From NCBI GenBank assembly GCA_039029915.1, contig JBCCFD010000399.1, positions 1-7,659 on the forward strand: a stretch of 7,659 nt of DNA. Reading direction: 5' to 3'. Positions 5,765 to 7,659 of the stretch are shown here, piece by piece (positions within the stretch are counted from its first letter, which is position 1; every line of letters starts with the position of its first letter). The DNA is from QQUD01 sp039029915. Its GTDB lineage: Bacteria > Chloroflexota > Anaerolineae > Promineifilales > Promineifilaceae. The notes below the pieces were generated by a model that was not told the origin of the DNA, searched no databases, and saw nothing but the letters and a program-made list of their open reading frames with translations. Position numbers and translations under genes: made by a program.

Positions 5765-7659
5765 ATGAAATTCAACCGTACTAAACCGTTGCTACTTTTT
5801 ATCTTCTGGGTGGCCTTTACCCTCAGGGTTGCCCTGCTTACGGAAGTGCCTCCAGGGTTGACTCATGATGAGGCCAACCACGGGCGAGAGGCGTTGGGGT
5901 TGCTAGATGGCATTTTCCTTTTTTACTTCCCACTTAACTACGGAAGCGAGCCGTTTTATAGCTACATGGTGGCTGGCTTTATGGGCTTGCTGGGTGAATC
6001 TTTGTTTGCTCTGCGTTTTGTAAATGTGGTATTTGGAACGGCCGTATTGGCCATCACCTACAGTTGGGTCAAGCGCGCCTTCAGCACGCAAACCGCACTC
6101 TTGACGATTGGTATAATGAGCGTCTCATTTTGGCCCTTAGCCACCAGCCGTCAAGCGCTCCGCGCCGGCATGCTCCCCTTCTTTTTTGGTCTGGCCGTTT
6201 GGTATTATTGGATACTTTTTCTCAAAGAAAAACTCAGCCGTCAACAGCAGCTTATTTTTACAGCTTTGTTTGGCTTATGCATTGGGCTAACCTTACATAT
6301 CTATCTCGCCTCACGGGTGGCCTGGCTTGTTTTCCCTTTGTTCGTAATCTACCTTTTCATCATTCGAGACAGACGTGCTCAGCGGATGTGGCAACCGACT
6401 GGGGCTGGGCTTTTGTTTGCAGGGCTGCTTTTTTTGCCCATGTATCTTTACTTGCAGCGGAACCCTTTTGCACTGACTCGGCTTGAAATGTTAGATGGCC
6501 CCCTACTGGCGCTGACAACGGGTAATTTTCAGCCCGTACTCGCCAATATCTCATCGGCGCTGCTGGCATTTATTTGGCCCGGCCGTGGCGATCTATTTTT
6601 AGCTTATAATATCCCTGGCCGACCCGTTTTGGATGGTGTCACGGCCGTCTTCTTCGTGGTTGGCTTACTCATCACGATTTGGCATTGGAAACGGCCGTCT
6701 TATGCCTTCGTCTTATTGTGGTTTGGCGTGGGCATCATTCCTTCCCTTTTAACGGGAGCAACCGCTAACACCACCCGAAACTTAGCCGCCCTTGCTGTGG
6801 TTCATCTGATTCCCGCCATTGGTTTTAGTCACATCTGGCAATTCATCAAGCAGCGCCAGCAGTGGCACATACAAACTGAGCAACTGGTAAGCGTTCTAAG
6901 CGCCATATGGCTTATTTTTGCCGGTTGGCAAACGACCCGGGCTTATTTTGTACAGTGGGCCCAACTGCCAGAGGTCCGCGGAGCTTACCAGCAAAATTTA
7001 GTACAGGCGTTAGCGTTTGTAGAAGATGCTCCGCCTGAAGAAACGATTTTACTTTCGACCGTTTATCCCGGCCCGGCCCATGATCCGTCGATTAGCTTGG
7101 TTTTGACGGCCCAATCGCCTCACAGTGAACGGTGGATGAATGCGCAGTATGCGCTTTTACTGCCCAACGCGGCTACAAGCCAGGCCGTTGTGCCGCAATC
7201 GACGGCAGCCCATCCTTACTTTTTAAATTGGCTCACACCTATTGAAACGGTTCAACTCCGCGCAACTGACCTTGACCCCAATTTCACAGCCTATGCGGTT
7301 GATGGGTCTGCCCTATCAGATGAAATTGGCTCAGAAACGGCCGTTAATTTCAACAACGCCATCACCCTGATCCACACCGAATGGCTAACCCACAATCTGA
7401 CCTCAGGCAACGAGGCCGAACTCGTGACGATTTGGCGCGTCAACGACCCCAGCCAAATTGGCCCCATTGTGCCCCCAACCTTCACTACGGATGTAGTGAT
7501 GTTTGCTCAAATATTAGGAGAAGATGGCGTGCCCCTTGCTCAGCGAGACGCTTTAGACGCCCCGTCGTGGGGCTGGCAGGAAGGGGATACGCTGATTCAG
7601 ATTCACCCAATTGTGCTGCCAGAAACGGCCGTTGCCGGTGAATATCGCACCATCGTTGG
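5765..7659 (+). CDS. GT-C (PMT/ArnT-like) membrane glycosyltransferase, 3'-truncated
   Basis: GT-C enzymes move a sugar from a polyprenyl-phosphate donor to a lipid, protein or glycan acceptor on the outer face of the membrane. The frame is open from the ATG at 5765 to the window end (631 residues plus two bases). An in-frame TAA at 5750-5752 makes this ATG the first possible start. Segment 1 is at about 8-26, followed by the outer loop THDEAN (33-38); Asp35 with Glu36 matches the catalytic acidic motif of the family. NYGSEPFYSY (58-67) is the second typical loop motif. About ten to twelve hydrophobic segments follow up to about residue 390, including 86-100, 137-153, 163-200, 213-230, 290-306, 311-330 and 340-358. 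From about 400 the chain is soluble and presumably external, ending in a beta-rich part (505-631, VMFAQILGEDGVPLAQRDA ... LPETAVAGEYR) like the C-terminal domains of Chloroflexota GT39-type proteins. Donor and acceptor cannot be told. It is divergent from the LCP gene. Confidence 0.9.
   Translation, partial: MKFNRTKPLLLFIFWVAFTLRVALLTEVPPGLTHDEANHGREALGLLDGIFLFYFPLNYGSEPFYSYMVAGFMGLLGESLFALRFVNVVFGTAVLAITYSWVKRAFSTQTALLTIGIMSVSFWPLATSRQALRAGMLPFFFGLAVWYYWILFLKEKLSRQQQLIFTALFGLCIGLTLHIYLASRVAWLVFPLFVIYLFIIRDRRAQRMWQPTGAGLLFAGLLFLPMYLYLQRNPFALTRLEMLDGPLLALTTGNFQPVLANISSALLAFIWPGRGDLFLAYNIPGRPVLDGVTAVFFVVGLLITIWHWKRPSYAFVLLWFGVGIIPSLLTGATANTTRNLAALAVVHLIPAIGFSHIWQFIKQRQQWHIQTEQLVSVLSAIWLIFAGWQTTRAYFVQWAQLPEVRGAYQQNLVQALAFVEDAPPEETILLSTVYPGPAHDPSISLVLTAQSPHSERWMNAQYALLLPNAATSQAVVPQSTAAHPYFLNWLTPIETVQLRATDLDPNFTAYAVDGSALSDEIGSETAVNFNNAITLIHTEWLTHNLTSGNEAELVTIWRVNDPSQIGPIVPPTFTTDVVMFAQILGEDGVPLAQRDALDAPSWGWQEGDTLIQIHPIVLPETAVAGEYRTIV

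Larger units (their letters stand above)
1377..7632. repeat. Dispersed palindrome ACGGCCGT, 11 copies
   Basis: Exact copies start at 1377, 1807, 2082, 2787, 3049, 4392, 6038, 6641, 6691, 7337 and 7625. Five extend to the 10-bp palindrome AACGGCCGTT (1806, 2786, 3048, 7336, 7624). All lie inside four coding regions; none is in the two A/T-rich intergenic stretches or in the first 1.37 kb. Read in frame they give Thr-Ala-Val eight times, Asn-Gly-Arg twice and Arg-Pro-Ser once, so all three codon phases occur. A near copy, CCGGCCGT, is at 6579-6586. The count is read directly; the biological meaning is unknown. Confidence 0.9.

Noticed and set aside
6064..6486. 140-residue plus-strand open frame
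   Set aside because: It lies wholly inside the glycosyltransferase gene in another frame; the glycosyltransferase frame has coherent membrane segments and the THDE motif.
6580..6585. Twelfth CGGCCG site counted with the palindrome family
   Set aside because: Its flanks are C and T (CCGGCCGT), so it is not the symmetric ACGGCCGT octamer; kept only as a near match.

Overview
The window reads like a chromosomal segment of a Chloroflexota bacterium, probably of the Anaerolineae/Ardenticatenia type. This is inferred from protein style, not from a marker gene: Thr/Pro-rich stalks behind a single membrane anchor, a lipoprotein built of pre-peptidase C-terminal (PPC-like) repeats, a SurA/PrsA-like protein, an LCP protein with a LytR_C tail, and a GT-C glycosyltransferase with a C-terminal beta-rich domain. 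All five genes encode membrane or extracytoplasmic products, so the segment is about the cell envelope. I see no mobile element, CRISPR array, tRNA or rRNA.

Layout. Positions 1-1463 (+) hold the 3' end of a parvulin/SurA-like gene and, two bases later, a gene for a membrane-anchored protein with a Thr/Pro stalk; the two are very likely one operon. A strong hairpin at 1469-1494 ends it. Convergent to it, 1521-3632 (-) encodes a 703-residue lipoprotein with four PPC-like repeats. About 500 bases without a credible gene follow (3633-4138), A/T-rich and holding several inverted repeats. Then 4139-5581 (-) encodes an LCP (LytR-CpsA-Psr) protein. A 183-base divergent intergenic region with a perfect TATAAT box separates it from 5765-7659 (+), a multi-spanning GT-C glycosyltransferase that runs off the window end.

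How the genes may work together. LCP proteins move lipid-linked glycopolymers onto the cell wall or surface, and GT-C enzymes move sugars from polyprenyl-phosphate donors to acceptors outside the membrane. The LCP and GT-C genes therefore fit glycan assembly at the cell surface, while the SurA-like protein and the lipoprotein fit export and surface roles. These links are inferred from gene families and position only.

The most striking signal does not belong to any single gene. The 8-bp palindrome ACGGCCGT occurs 11 times in 7.66 kb, where roughly 0.1 would be expected by chance at even base composition. It lies in four genes, in all three codon phases, which points to selection or spread at the DNA level, in the manner of the cyanobacterial HIP1 palindrome. 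A second point is that the parvulin-like domain appears to have Tyr at both conserved histidine positions of its active site.
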